Shown here piece by piece: positions 10,330-20,767 of a stretch of 64,000 nucleotides of DNA (the first letter of the stretch is position 1; each line of letters starts with the position of its first letter). The notes under the pieces are model-generated. The model saw nothing but the letters and a program-made list of their open reading frames with translations. It was not told the origin of the DNA and searched no databases. The position numbers were made by a program, and so were the translations under genes. This DNA comes from Aphanomyces cochlioides. Lineage: Eukaryota; Oomycota; Saprolegniomycetes; Saprolegniales; Verrucalvaceae. Location of the stretch: assembly GCA_019828595.1 (NCBI GenBank), contig JAHQRK010000010.1, forward strand, positions 1,426,001 to 1,490,000, read 5' to 3'.

Positions 10330-11884
10330 TTAGCACGTGCGTTGTTTATTTCGACTTGAATCCAATGCCATGGCAGACTTGTAATCTTGTTTCGCCAGCG
10401 CCATGTCCCCGAGCTTCTCGTATAAAATCGCTCGGTTGTGGTACGCGTACGAGTTGTGCCGCTCGAGCTCAATCACGCGCGAGTAGTCCGCTATTGCCTC
10501 GGCAAGACATCCCATCTTGGCATACGAGTACGCTCGATTACTCAGCGTGCGTGTGTTTGTTGGATCCACGCGAAGGGCTACAAGTCTCCTGACTGAATCT
10601 TCCCAAGCAGTGACCAAACCTGCAGCGTAATCTTCAATAGCAGCATCGTACTTGCCTTGCTTTCGCCTTGCGTAGCCGCGGTTGCTGTAGGCGGCAACAT
10701 TCTGGGGCTCTAGACGTAATGCTTCGGTGTAGTCTGCAATCGCTCGCTCAAAGTCGCCCAAGTTGCGATAGCAATAGCCTACTTGAAAGATTGCCGAGGC
10801 AATTCCAGCTCGGAGCTGACCTCGATTGTGGAGAAAGATTGGATTTTGTGGCTCGAGGCGAATCGCAGCGTCAAAGTCATGGAGAGCTTGACTGTGTTTT
10901 CCCTGCGACGCCCACAACGTCCGTTTGAAATGTTCCCAGAGGATGACGGACCTGTTGATCTAAAGCGAGGCCTCTGCTGTTAAATGTCGATGCGGAATTT
11001 GTCTGCAGAGTCAGCGCTTGAGTGAAATCTTTAATCGCTTCTTGCATCTTGTTCATCTACGCCGTCCGAGTTGGATGGACGTCCTGGATTTTCTTTTTAC
11101 TTTTTCCCATGTGCTTCCTCGGTTATGATATGCATTCGCATTCTTGGGCTCGACTCGAATCGCAGCCGTGTAATCTGCAATCGCCGCCGCGTACGACTCC
11201 AACTTGTCGTACGAGAAGGCTCGGTTGTAGAGAGCTTTAAAGTGCGTCGGGTTGAGCTGGATCGCTGCTGTGTAGTCTCGAATAGCCAAGTCATATCGGC
11301 CCTAGTTGCCCAACCTGTGAGATGATCGCCACGCGAGACTCGAGTACTTGTTTCCTGTGGCAAAAGCCACGATTGTGATAGAAATCCGCATTTGTTGGAA
11401 TGCGCTCAATCGCTTTCGAGAAATCGTGCACCGCGCCAGCGTAGTCGCCACTCCTAGAAGGACGCATCAGCTTGTAATGTTTGACGCGCGGACGCACCGA
11501 TCGAGCGAAATGCCTCGGTTGTAGAACGCAAATGCATTTGTTGGATCGAGCTGGATGGCTCTTGTGTAGTCGTGAATTGCGCGATCAAATTGACCAAGTT
11601 TGTCGTGGGCAAACGCTCGATTGAAAAAGGCTTTGAAGTGGCTACGAGGCACATCTAGAGTGGGCTACAGGACGTTGAAAGTACCGAGGATTGAGAGCGA
11701 TGGCTTTGGAATACTCTTCAATCGCCTGTTCGAATCGACCTTCTCGTCGCAGTGCAAAGCCTCGCGCATGATGTGCCTCTGCAGGTTCTTGCCCACCGAC
11801 AACTGGACTCTCAGGCTGCTCATCTTGAGCTGGTGTGTCGACATTGTCTAGAGGACTAGCGCTGATAATTTCAATGGACGCCAT
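10330..11884 (-). CDS. TPR protein with about 11 tandem repeats
   Basis: Tetratricopeptide repeats form a helical scaffold for protein binding. Exons are 11884-11685, 11641-11498, 11453-11348, 11301-11101, 11056-10952, 10902-10821, 10778-10620 and 10577-10330, giving 414 aa. After an acidic N-terminus (MASIEIISASPLDNVDTPAQ) the protein is almost entirely TPRs, with recurring signatures such as AFYNRGISLDRSGDY, ALYNRAFSYDKLESY, AYHNRGSTWEK and AYSNRGYARRKQGKY. Two 42-nt introns (10779-10820 and 10578-10619) are multiples of three and would be read through as coding; removing them restores exact 34-residue spacing (FLHNRGYCYRNLGDF; DYAAALRVDPTN), which is strong evidence for them. No other domain was found, so the partner is unknown. 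It converges on COQ5 with overlapping ends. Confidence 0.88.
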
Positions 11885-12012
11885 CTTGGCTGCAAGGAAA
11901 GTAAACACACTGTGACGATGGAGAGAGCCTACGCGCTGAGGGTTTCTCTATTTCTACTGTCTTCTGTGGTCGAGTTGATTCCAGTGTCAGCCTGGAATGC
12001 ACCAGTTCATCG

Positions 12013-12819
12013 TCAGCTCATACGTATTGCTTGGAAACCAAACCTGAGCTTGAGATTGTTCATGGAGTCAAGGATTTCTTTTTCCCGCTGCTTCGCATAG
12101 GCGTCAACGCCCAACGACATGCTGGAAGGAGGGGAAGTTGCCGGTTGTTTTGGTGGTGTTGGTTTGGGCTTTGGTTTGTTTTTGGCTATCTGTTGATCTT
12201 TCATGAGAGCAAAGTGGTAATCTTCGATGGCGCGAGAGAAGTCGCCTTGCTTATTGTAGCAAGATGCTCTACAGACACATTAGCTCCCTTGCGCCAAGAA
12301 CAACTCTTGCTGGTTGTACCTTGCGTAGGCTGCATTGACATGATTAGGATTCAGGAGGAGAGCATGCGTGAGATCCTCAATGGCTTTTTGCAGCTCATTT
12401 AAATATGACCACGCAATGCCACGACTAGAACGACCTGTCAGTCTTTGAATGCATCGTGAGGTCCTACTTGTAGTACGCATTGGCATCGTTCGGGACAAGT
12501 TTGAGGACTTGGGAGAAATCGTCGACGGCGTGGGCCCATTCCTACATCTCAGGTAAACGCACGCCCGGAATATCTTAGCAAAAAATACCATTTTCTTCAG
12601 ATGGGAAGCTCCACGGATGGCAATCGTCGTTGCGTCGGAAGGATTCACTGCGAGTTTCTTCGTGCACGAATCGATGACTTTTTCAATATCCGCTTCCTTG
12701 CGGTAGTAATACGTGCGGTTTGGATGGTTTTTCGCGGCTTCGTCCGTCTCAAGAAAGTCTTTTCGCTTGTACAATCCTGGTTGCGGCACGTCATGGACAG
12801 CATCCTGGTTTGTCGGCAT
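12013..12819 (-). CDS. TPR protein, about 221 aa
   Basis: This is a second, shorter TPR protein on the same strand just upstream of the long one. Exons are 12819-12589, 12541-12468, 12424-12320 and 12268-12013. The start MPTNQDAVHDVPQ at 12819 is the first ATG before the similarity; the frame is open further up to about 12984 but without good reason to extend it. TPR-like units appear as IEKVIDSCTKKLAVNPSDA, WAHAVDDFSQVLKLVPNDAN (rebuilt across the intron at 12542-12588), NRGIAWSYLNELQKAIEDL and ASCYNKQGDFSRAIEDY. The C-terminal third is Lys/Pro-rich (KNKPKPKPTPPKQPAT) and ends in a charged helix. The repeats resemble those of the neighbouring gene, so the two may descend from a tandem duplication. 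Function unknown. Confidence 0.75.
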
Positions 12820-12919
12820 CGCGATGGAAAGTCGGAATCTCCAAGAATAATCATGGAGAGATTTGATTGGTCCAAATTGTAACGGCCGTTTTATTTCTAG
12901 CCAATGGCATTCATTTTCG

Positions 12920-13084
12920 ATGCTTGTGGTCAAGTTCTTCATGACATGTGCCGTCATGGCCGTCGCCGCGAGCCAGGAATGCATCCACGACCAGATTGCT
13001 AGATCTGTTCAGCACACGACAGCTAATCAACCCTACGCGAACCACCCGTTTGCCTCGAAGGAATCTAGCCCAGCGCCACAGTAA
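12920..13084 (+). pseudogene. orphan leishmanolysin-type signal peptide and prodomain fragment
   Basis: The frame gives MLVVKFFMTCAVMAVAASQ, a clear signal peptide, then ECIHDQI and YANHPF, and stops at 13082-13084. The spacing from the cysteine to HPF (24 residues) is the same as in the leishmanolysin gene at 18417-20635 (CAQNQL to DDHPF). Nothing downstream continues the peptidase. It looks like the first-exon remnant of an M8 gene lying about 5 kb outside the cluster; a real small secreted peptide is the alternative. Confidence 0.5.
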
Positions 13085-13658
13085 ACATCATATCTTTGAC
13101 TGAGGAAATCTGCCATGAAGCTCCGTTGCGAAAGATTTGACATGGATTGGAAAATTTTGAGCGTGACTTTGCCTTTGCGATGAGTCTCCTTAAGCGCTTA
13201 ATATACCTTTGGGTCCTCCCCTCGCAAAACGTCCTTCAAGTCGACAGACATCACAAAGATCCCGATTTTCTCTTGATAACACATTCGATATTAACTCTAA
13301 TGCACGAGCTGCATCGTCTCCTCTACGAAAGAGCAACTATTCACTGAGAGTTCGTCTCGAACATCCTACAAGCATTATGTGGTTTGTCTGAAATATACTT
13401 TCATTGGCATCAGCAAAACTTGGTGGAAAACTCTTCAATAGTCCAGAAAACCCCTTCAACCCAAAATTGGTAAACCCCTATATATAACCCCTGCACCCCT
13501 TGATGAATCTTCTTTTTATCCGGATAAAGTCCGCAAATTGATTTTTTTTCCTCTGTGGTAATTTATTATCTTGATTAAAGTATACTGAATGTGACAAATT
13601 GGGACTGGGACTCAACTTTGTCGGCACCAAAATTCATCCCAACCGCACGCAAAGCGCG
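13085..13658. other. intergenic, upstream of MON2
   Basis: It contains a 60-residue Ser/Arg-rich frame (13209-13391, including SSRQTSQRSRFSLDN) of unknown status, a C-rich tract with AACCCC units at about 13441-13503, and the palindrome TTATCCGGATAA at 13516-13527. No further gene is visible. Confidence 0.35.
13516..13527. promoter_or_regulatory. palindrome TTATCCGGATAA upstream of MON2
   Basis: This perfect 12-bp palindrome (14 bp with the flanking T and A) stands 131 nt before the MON2 start codon. Related sites precede COQ5, the PDZ gene and the YkgJ-type gene in this window. It is a candidate transcription factor site. Confidence 0.45.
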
Positions 13659-16600
13659 ATGGATTTCCTTCGATCGATCGAAGACGATCTGACTTTGGTC
13701 GAGGCGGAGACGAAGAAGAAGCTCCCTGCCGTCAAAGACGCAACGGAGAAAGGCATCGAGAAAATTGGACAAATTCGACAGCTCTACGCCCAGAAAGTCC
13801 GCGTTGAAGCGGCGCCAGGTCCAGGTGATCCGATTTTCAAGCACGATGCCATCCTACGACCATTTCTACTCGCGTGCAACCACTCTACGGCAAGTCAAAA
13901 GCTGCTCGTCGCATCGTTCAATAGCATCCAAAAACTCGTGTCGTGGGACGCTATTACGACGGAAGCTGTGAGCAATATTTTGCGCGTGCTCCAAATTCAA
14001 GCCGAGCGCAATAGCCAGCAGGAAATTCAGCTCAAGTTGCTCCAGACACTCCTTCAGCTTCTCACGCTTGCATTCAACAAAGGCGACGAGCAAATGACCA
14101 ACGAAGATTTGATTAGCCAAGCCATTTGGATCTGTTTGCACTTGCAAAGCCAAAGCGGCAATGCCATCACGGCCAACACTGCGATCATGACCCTTCGCCA
14201 AATCATTACAATGGTGTTCGACAACGTCATGATGTCCCATCAAGCAAATCACAATGCCAACCTGGATGGAGCGAAAAAAGTTGGCTTTCTGGTGTTTCAA
14301 GACCTTTGCTTAATGAGCCGAGAGGAGGCCGGCGTGTGGCTCAAACGGACAACCTTCTCCAAAATCCTCGGCGTTGAATTGCTTGAAGCCGTCTTGACCT
14401 CACATGGAACGCTCTTTCGTGACGATATCGAGTTTCGAAGCATGCTCAAGCAGCACGTGAAGCATCTCATCACGTCAAATTTATCGGCGTCGTCTCCATT
14501 TCCGCTCTTGCTACGCATCATGCGGCTCGCTAGCACAGTGGTTTGCCAGTTCAGCGGCATTCTTGAAGAAGAATGCAATACAATATGGATCTGCTTGATT
14601 GAAATCGTCTCGACGGGGACGTTCTCCACGAATTCGACCGGAGTGACGACACCCATGTTCCTCCATCTACAAAAACGCCCGGAAACATCCCGCCATACTT
14701 TCAATTCGAGTATGGCGTCTCCTGGTCATCCTAATCCGAATGCCACAGCGCAATCTGCAGTCAATTACGTTGCGTGGCACGTTCTTTTGGCCGTCGAAGT
14801 AATCCACAAAGCCTGTGGCGAGTCTGACGTTCTCCCGGCACTTGGATCCTACCCAAATCACGTCTTGCTGCTGCTAGCCAGGACAATCGCCGCCGTGGTG
14901 ACAACGTCGCCTCCCAGTGACTACAAACCGAGTCAATCGGACGTTCCATATCGCTGTGGGCTTGAATATCTAAACGAACAAGAAGCTCCACAGCTACAGC
15001 CGTTCTATCACTGCCTGCGACTCTCTCTCTTGACGCAGTATCACCTCATATCAGCTCTACACGCTCAAGATAAGCTGAGTCCCCTCCGACGACAGTATAT
15101 GCTTTGCTCCATGGCTCCATTCGTCCTGAATGCTCTCCATTGTACAATGCGGTTCTGTCGAGAAGCTGAGCTTGTTACATTGGCCTTGAAAGGCTATCAC
15201 CTCTTGTCAGATGTGAATGCGCACACGAGGCGCCTCGTGCCAGTGGAATGTCGACCGATTGGCGTTCTCTCGATTGAAGCGCTCTGTGTTTTTTCATTTC
15301 CAGTGCCAGAAACCACCACGTCGCGCTTGGTCAAGTGTATCACTGGCGCTGGTGTGCTGACCAGCATGGACTTTCACGAAGATACGCTGGCAATCGATGG
15401 AACAAACAATGCGTCTGGAGTTGTCTCGACGGCGGTGGATCCATGCCTGCTCACGTGGAAGGAAATGCACGCGATGAAGACGCTTTTCCGCACGATTCAC
15501 ACGATGGAGCAAGAATTAAATGAGGTGGAATGGCGCACGCTCTTTGCGGGTTTTGAAATCATTGTCGGGCTAAGTGCCCTCAAGCAAAAGACAAAAGGTG
15601 TCGGGCAGCGAATCGGCATTGGCCCCAATGCTATCAAAGTCGAGGACGAAGACGTCGAGCAGCAACTTGTGATGCTCGGACAGTCCATTCTCGAGTACTT
15701 TCAAACTGCCACAGCGTCTACGTCAGTCCACGGTCCCGCGCTTCCGTCTATCCTCCGAGCATTACGATCTCTCTGTGCCGAACATATTCAAGTCTCGACG
15801 CCATCTCTATCCACGTCCACGGCATCCTCGCTTACGAATGATCAAGGCTCGCCGCCGATGGTTGAATCGGAGCTGCAGCAGTTTCTGGCGCTGTGGGCAC
15901 CGGATCAACAAACGGCATGGGATGTCGTGGCGCTTCCATTTACCCATCATTTAAAGAATTATGGCGCGACGCTTGGCCTGGGCAATGGCGTGGCATTTAC
16001 GCCGTCGTTTTCGCTACGCATGTTTGTCCAACTTGGGAAGACGCACGTGGAAGCATGGCCGTTTGTGATGGAAGAACTGGTCGCCTTCTCGTGCTTGTCG
16101 AGTGCACCCGTGCCTCATTTAGCAGCATTTCAAACTTTTACGACGGAAGCGGTCTTCCAACTGGTGGCCGTCGCTCTTGGATCAATGCCTACATTGTCTC
16201 AAGCTCAAGTGACAGCGTTCATCGTCCGCGTGATTCAGTCGGAAAACATGAAAGAACGAGGACTTGTCGGTCTTTTGGATTTGCTGCAAACCAGTGGCCA
16301 TCTCATCAACGATGGCTGGTCAAATATTCTCCAAGCACTGTCTACCAGTGCGGAATACGACGCACGATGTCAAGTCGTTGCGTTCAAGAGCGTGCGGCTG
16401 ATTGAAGACGATCTCGTCGCTGGTATGACCAACTCGCGGCACCGTGAAGCTTGCATTTCATGCGTTGGCGTCTACGCGACGCATGCGAAGGATATCAACA
16501 TCAGCTTGACAGCGATCAATGAGCTGTGGAGTTTGGCGGACAAGATTGCCAAGACTGAATTGGCACTTTGGCCGACCGCCTTTTCAGAACTGAAGCGGAT

Positions 16601-18383
16601 TGCCCTGGATTCACGGCCAGAAGTACGCAACTGCGCTATCAATACACTCTTTGGAACGGCGGTCACGCATGGAGCCAATTTTCGTCTGGAGGAATGGACG
16701 ACGTTTCTCCAAGGTACTGTGTTGCCACTCGCTGAAGAGCTCGCTTCTGTCGTGCCGGAAGAAGCACAGACACTTGATCCCACGTCATCTGCTGCTTCGG
16801 TTGTGTTGCATCACTCCAGAGACAGCGCGGCAAAACAATATGACGAGTCTCGCGTGCTGGTTTTGACTGGGATTAGTCGCGTCCTCCAGACCAACACAGC
16901 GTCGCTTTTGCATCATGCTGACTGGTTTATCGTGGTCTGGAAAGCATTGATCCACCGGATTGCAAACAGTTGCGATCGCGCCATGTCGAAAGAAGTCGTC
17001 TTGGCAGCGATTCAAACTCTCCACACCTTGCTTCAGATCGCATCGACAGCGAGCCAAGATCCGTCAAATGCCGCGCCGCTTCGTGCTGCAGTTGGTATGC
17101 GCGTTGTCAACGGCGTTTGCACACCGACGAATTCAAACACTTCGGCGAGTGAAGTGAAGAAGCCGACGCTGCTCAGTCGGGAACCGCAGCTTTGGATGGA
17201 TGCATTTGCATTGCTCTTGCGACTTGCCGACGACCGTGGAAACAACACAAATGCTGAAGAAATTACTGGAGGAAGCAACGATTTAGCCCAGGAGCAAGAA
17301 ATCGCAAGCGCGATGGTGACAGTGTTCGTCTCAATCTACACCCAAGCCAGAGACACGGAGCTCCATGACACATCGAAAATTCTGCAGATCCTCAACGTCT
17401 TTGACCGTTCCATGCGGCGATACGTCTTGACAACGCAGACGACTGTGATCGCCGTGACGACCAACTCCCTCCATGCTCGCATTCTCAACAGTTATGAAGA
17501 TTGCGGGTACTTTGACGAAGCTGTGCACTCGCTCATTATTCAGCAACTCGCGTGGTTTGTCCAAGAAGCTTACCGCCGCTCGATGGTCTTTGTCGCCCGC
17601 CATGCAGTTCAGTCGCTGGCGAAAGCATACGCAGCAGTTTCTCCCGTTGCCCAAGCTGAAACATTCACGCAAGCCCTGGAAGCCATTGCTCCATTGTTCG
17701 AAACCAAGCACGCGACGGTGCCTGCGACGGCAACCGCCAGCGAAAAAGCAACCTTGCTATTGTGGAAGAACGCCCTGCCAACTCTCTTGGCCTTGATTTC
17801 CCATGGACTGCCAGTCATGCCGCAGTCGGCTTTCAATGCCCTTCTACAAGTTGTCGAGACCGTTTTGGTTCCCCATGCTCCGGACGACGATCAAGATGCC
17901 GCTGCCCTCGAGCTCTCGCTTCTTGATTGTCTTGTACAGACCATGATGAGCGTCCAAGTCCGGGATACAGGCGTGACCACGCACTTTGTCGCGCTCTTGA
18001 CGTGCGATCTCACAAACGACTCGGCCGTTGCTGCTGCTTGCATCGACCATTTGACAAGATTGAGCGCACCATCGAATAATCCAAATTCCATTCTGCGAGA
18101 AGTATGTCGAAGACAGCTGAATGCGATTACAATCGATGCCATCACGGCTTTTCTTGGGGATGTGCGCCACCGACCACGATTGCTCTTGCTCTTGACAAGT
18201 CTTAGCAGCACGACAGTCGATCCCGAAAGCGTCCTCGAGCTTTTTCCCTCGTTGTGTCTCTGTATTACAAACAACGACGTGGAGATTCGCACGCTCGTCC
18301 AGCGGGTTTTACTCCAGTCGAGTCTTCCTGAAGCTTGTCTTCCCCTCCTCCGTCGTAGAAAGTCTCAAGGTAACACGCCGTAA
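13659..18383 (+). CDS. MON2: MON2 homologue, Golgi/endosome trafficking scaffold
   Basis: MON2 proteins are large helical-repeat relatives of the Sec7/BIG Arf exchange factors that lack the Sec7 domain and act in Golgi-endosome traffic. The frame is 1,574 aa with no intron, close to the family size. The start is the ATG at 13659 (MDFLRSIEDDLTLVEAETKKK). The N-terminal DCB-like part (FKHDAILRPFLLACNH, SFNSIQKLVSW) is followed by HUS-like helical segments (TANTAIMTLRQIITMVFDNV). The rest is long armadillo-like helical sequence with conserved pieces such as EVRNCAINTLFGTAVTHG. No catalytic motif is expected or seen. The frame ends with an alternative-looking GTAACA shortly before the stop, but no good downstream exon exists. 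The stop lies 33 nt from the stop of the convergent leishmanolysin gene. Confidence 0.88.
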   Translation: MDFLRSIEDDLTLVEAETKKKLPAVKDATEKGIEKIGQIRQLYAQKVRVEAAPGPGDPIFKHDAILRPFLLACNHSTASQKLLVASFNSIQKLVSWDAITTEAVSNILRVLQIQAERNSQQEIQLKLLQTLLQLLTLAFNKGDEQMTNEDLISQAIWICLHLQSQSGNAITANTAIMTLRQIITMVFDNVMMSHQANHNANLDGAKKVGFLVFQDLCLMSREEAGVWLKRTTFSKILGVELLEAVLTSHGTLFRDDIEFRSMLKQHVKHLITSNLSASSPFPLLLRIMRLASTVVCQFSGILEEECNTIWICLIEIVSTGTFSTNSTGVTTPMFLHLQKRPETSRHTFNSSMASPGHPNPNATAQSAVNYVAWHVLLAVEVIHKACGESDVLPALGSYPNHVLLLLARTIAAVVTTSPPSDYKPSQSDVPYRCGLEYLNEQEAPQLQPFYHCLRLSLLTQYHLISALHAQDKLSPLRRQYMLCSMAPFVLNALHCTMRFCREAELVTLALKGYHLLSDVNAHTRRLVPVECRPIGVLSIEALCVFSFPVPETTTSRLVKCITGAGVLTSMDFHEDTLAIDGTNNASGVVSTAVDPCLLTWKEMHAMKTLFRTIHTMEQELNEVEWRTLFAGFEIIVGLSALKQKTKGVGQRIGIGPNAIKVEDEDVEQQLVMLGQSILEYFQTATASTSVHGPALPSILRALRSLCAEHIQVSTPSLSTSTASSLTNDQGSPPMVESELQQFLALWAPDQQTAWDVVALPFTHHLKNYGATLGLGNGVAFTPSFSLRMFVQLGKTHVEAWPFVMEELVAFSCLSSAPVPHLAAFQTFTTEAVFQLVAVALGSMPTLSQAQVTAFIVRVIQSENMKERGLVGLLDLLQTSGHLINDGWSNILQALSTSAEYDARCQVVAFKSVRLIEDDLVAGMTNSRHREACISCVGVYATHAKDINISLTAINELWSLADKIAKTELALWPTAFSELKRIALDSRPEVRNCAINTLFGTAVTHGANFRLEEWTTFLQGTVLPLAEELASVVPEEAQTLDPTSSAASVVLHHSRDSAAKQYDESRVLVLTGISRVLQTNTASLLHHADWFIVVWKALIHRIANSCDRAMSKEVVLAAIQTLHTLLQIASTASQDPSNAAPLRAAVGMRVVNGVCTPTNSNTSASEVKKPTLLSREPQLWMDAFALLLRLADDRGNNTNAEEITGGSNDLAQEQEIASAMVTVFVSIYTQARDTELHDTSKILQILNVFDRSMRRYVLTTQTTVIAVTTNSLHARILNSYEDCGYFDEAVHSLIIQQLAWFVQEAYRRSMVFVARHAVQSLAKAYAAVSPVAQAETFTQALEAIAPLFETKHATVPATATASEKATLLLWKNALPTLLALISHGLPVMPQSAFNALLQVVETVLVPHAPDDDQDAAALELSLLDCLVQTMMSVQVRDTGVTTHFVALLTCDLTNDSAVAAACIDHLTRLSAPSNNPNSILREVCRRQLNAITIDAITAFLGDVRHRPRLLLLLTSLSSTTVDPESVLELFPSLCLCITNNDVEIRTLVQRVLLQSSLPEACLPLLRRRKSQGNTP

Positions 18384-18416
18384 GTCAACGCGTTCGTTGT
18401 GAAACCCATCGTTTAT

Positions 18417-20635
18417 TCAGACGAAATTCAGGACTGCCACTACTGCTGCTGCTGCTGCTACTTGGATGGGTGCAACTTGTCGGGCGCTGCTGGACTTTGT
18501 TGACGACGTGGCGCTGCAGTCGGTGCCTGAATACCCAGAGTTGCAAGTACACTTGGCACTTTGGACATTGCAGACACCATTGCCAGAGCACGCGTTGGGA
18601 CAAATGGGAACACAAGCGTTCGACGTCGCGTTGACGACGTAGCCGTCGAGACACGCGCATTGACCAGCAGAGCAGAACGAATTCGGACCGCAAGCTGGCG
18701 AGCATTTGACTCCTCCGCACACGATGGAGGGATCAGGACAGAACAAGGAACCACTGAAGCCTGGAATCGTCATCGCTTGGCCTTTCTGGTTGCATGTGGC
18801 TTGGATAGATCCCGACGACGTTGCGACTTGGACTGTGATGACCCCGCCCGTGCCGCAACTAGCAGCATAGCAGCCCGTGGCCCGTCCTGGGATTGTCCAT
18901 CCTTTGTTGTCATTCGTGAGCAGAGTGCTCTTGAGGCAAAAACTTGCTGGGGAATAGATTTCCCCAAGAAAATTGATCTTGGACGCCGTGACCGTTTGCA
19001 AGTTGGACGCATTCCAGCAGTCGCCCTGCATGAAGCCCGTGTACAACGGACAAAAGTCTGGAAACGACGCGCCGCCGACTTGAGGATCGCTGAAGTATTG
19101 GTCGTAGAGTGGAATCGACTCGGACGACGCCGACTTTCGGATCGTGCACACGCCACGAGATGTCAAATCCACCGAGCAGCTATCGACGGATGCATCGACG
19201 CAAAAGTGATCGCTTGGCGTCGCCACGGACGCTTGAATGCACGAGTCGTAGGCGAATGGACATCCTCGGTTGGCTCCCCAATACATGGGCTCGGCCGATG
19301 AAAAGTTGACTTGGTACCAACCCGAGTCTTGAAAGTACGACAGCGTCAAGCCCGAGACGGGATTGCGGTAGCTCTGGAGAGGACTCATGAGTTCTGGCTC
19401 AAAGATGCGTTCTTCCCAGTGACTCCCGAGGCATCCACCGTCTTGGTCTTCAATTTCAGCGCCGTTCAACGTTGGGCAATTGAAATACGCTCGAGCAAAC
19501 GCCAAGACGTTGGGCGTGACGAGCTTTGCGACCGAGTGACCTCGCTCGGTGAAGAACTGCACAGTGGACTGGCTTGGCATTTGAATTGCCGACGACACGA
19601 CACCGTTTGGACACTTATACGAGACGGAGACGGGTGGCTGGCCTGCGATTTCAACTGAGCTACGCAGTGACGACGATATCGTACCGGTCGAGTCGCGCGG
19701 AGTCCGTGGACTTCCATCAGGATTCCGCATGAAGGCGTACATTTGAGCTGAAAAGCCCAACGCGTGTGCGATTTCATGCGTCGCCGTGTCGAGCTGCTTG
19801 TCGTAGACAGCAGGATCGGGATTGAGTTTCAAGGGGCAAAAGTTGACCATGCCCATCGTCGGCCGATCAAACTACAGCCAAGACTCAGCAAAGGCTCGAC
19901 GAGTTTGACGACCAACCTGGTCGAGCTGGCAGCTCGTAGCATACGCCAAGACATTGGAGCCACAATTGGACGTTTGAACCGCCCGGACGTACAAGACGTA
20001 GTCCGTGTCGGCGACGCCAGGGCCCGACGGTGTCATCGTGCAGGAATCACTTGGACTAGCGCAGTTGGCAGAGTAACAAGTCGAGCAGATTTTGAGAGGC
20101 GCAAAGTGGCTGTCGGGAATGAGCTGCTCAAAGCACATTTGGTTGGACTCGACTTTGTTGCACACGGGCGTCGACGTCTGCCACGTCTGGATGCAGTTCC
20201 GCTCGGCAAACCACGCGCCAGATATCGGCACAACCTGCAGGGACAACAAGTTAGCATTCAATGGACTCGCTCATGCTATACTGATAGCGTTTGGCCCCAA
20301 AAGTCGATGGCGTCGGCGACCAGTTTCGTCCTGATGAAGTCACTCTTGGCCGTCGACAGCGCATTCAAGCTCGTGGTGTCAAAGATTGGTGTGATGCGGA
20401 TATTTTTGTACACGCTGAGTGCATTGGCAGCCAACGACGTCGACGCCATCGCTGCTGCATCCATTTCGACCGTCAGACGTCGCGTTGCATTTTCAAACGG
20501 GTGGTCGTCGTAAGATTGCGTCGACGAGACCAGCAGCGTATCGAGGGGAAGTTGGTTTTGAGCACACGTGTGATGTGCCGCGACGAGTGAGGCAAGAAGG
20601 AGCCCATAGCTAGCCACGAGAGCGAGCTCAAGCAT
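18417..20635 (-). CDS. leishmanolysin-like metallopeptidase 1 with EGF-like domain
   Basis: M8 (GP63) zinc peptidase, probably secreted or GPI-anchored. Exons are 20635-20282, 20234-19917, 19871-19685 and 19642-18417, giving 694 aa. The last intron (42 nt) is a multiple of three; its removal restores STGQPPVSVSYKCPNG as in the paralogues. A signal peptide (LALVASYGLLLASLVAA) starts after ATG 20635. A prodomain follows. The metzincin site is HEIAHALGF at about residue 256; the third zinc ligand lies in CLGSHWEER and the Met-turn in ELMSPLQS, so the enzyme looks active. Unlike its paralogues it carries a cysteine-rich EGF-like unit near the C-terminus (CSGNGVCNVQSAKCTCNSGY), then a short Ser-rich spacer and a hydrophobic tail fitting GPI attachment. 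It is convergent with MON2. Confidence 0.93.
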
Positions 20636-20767
20636 GGCTTTGTGCAAGACGCACGGGAAGTTTTCTTGTACGACTGCGAGAGTGGCTAAATATTAGCTAT
20701 TAGCTACCATCCGTTTCAAACGGTTACATGCCGACAAAAGATGAAACGGCTAAGACTTTTGACATTT

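Noticed and set aside
18561..20513. two plus-strand frames of about 250 codons
   Set aside because: Both are antisense to leishmanolysin 1, and the second crosses its introns; no family similarity.
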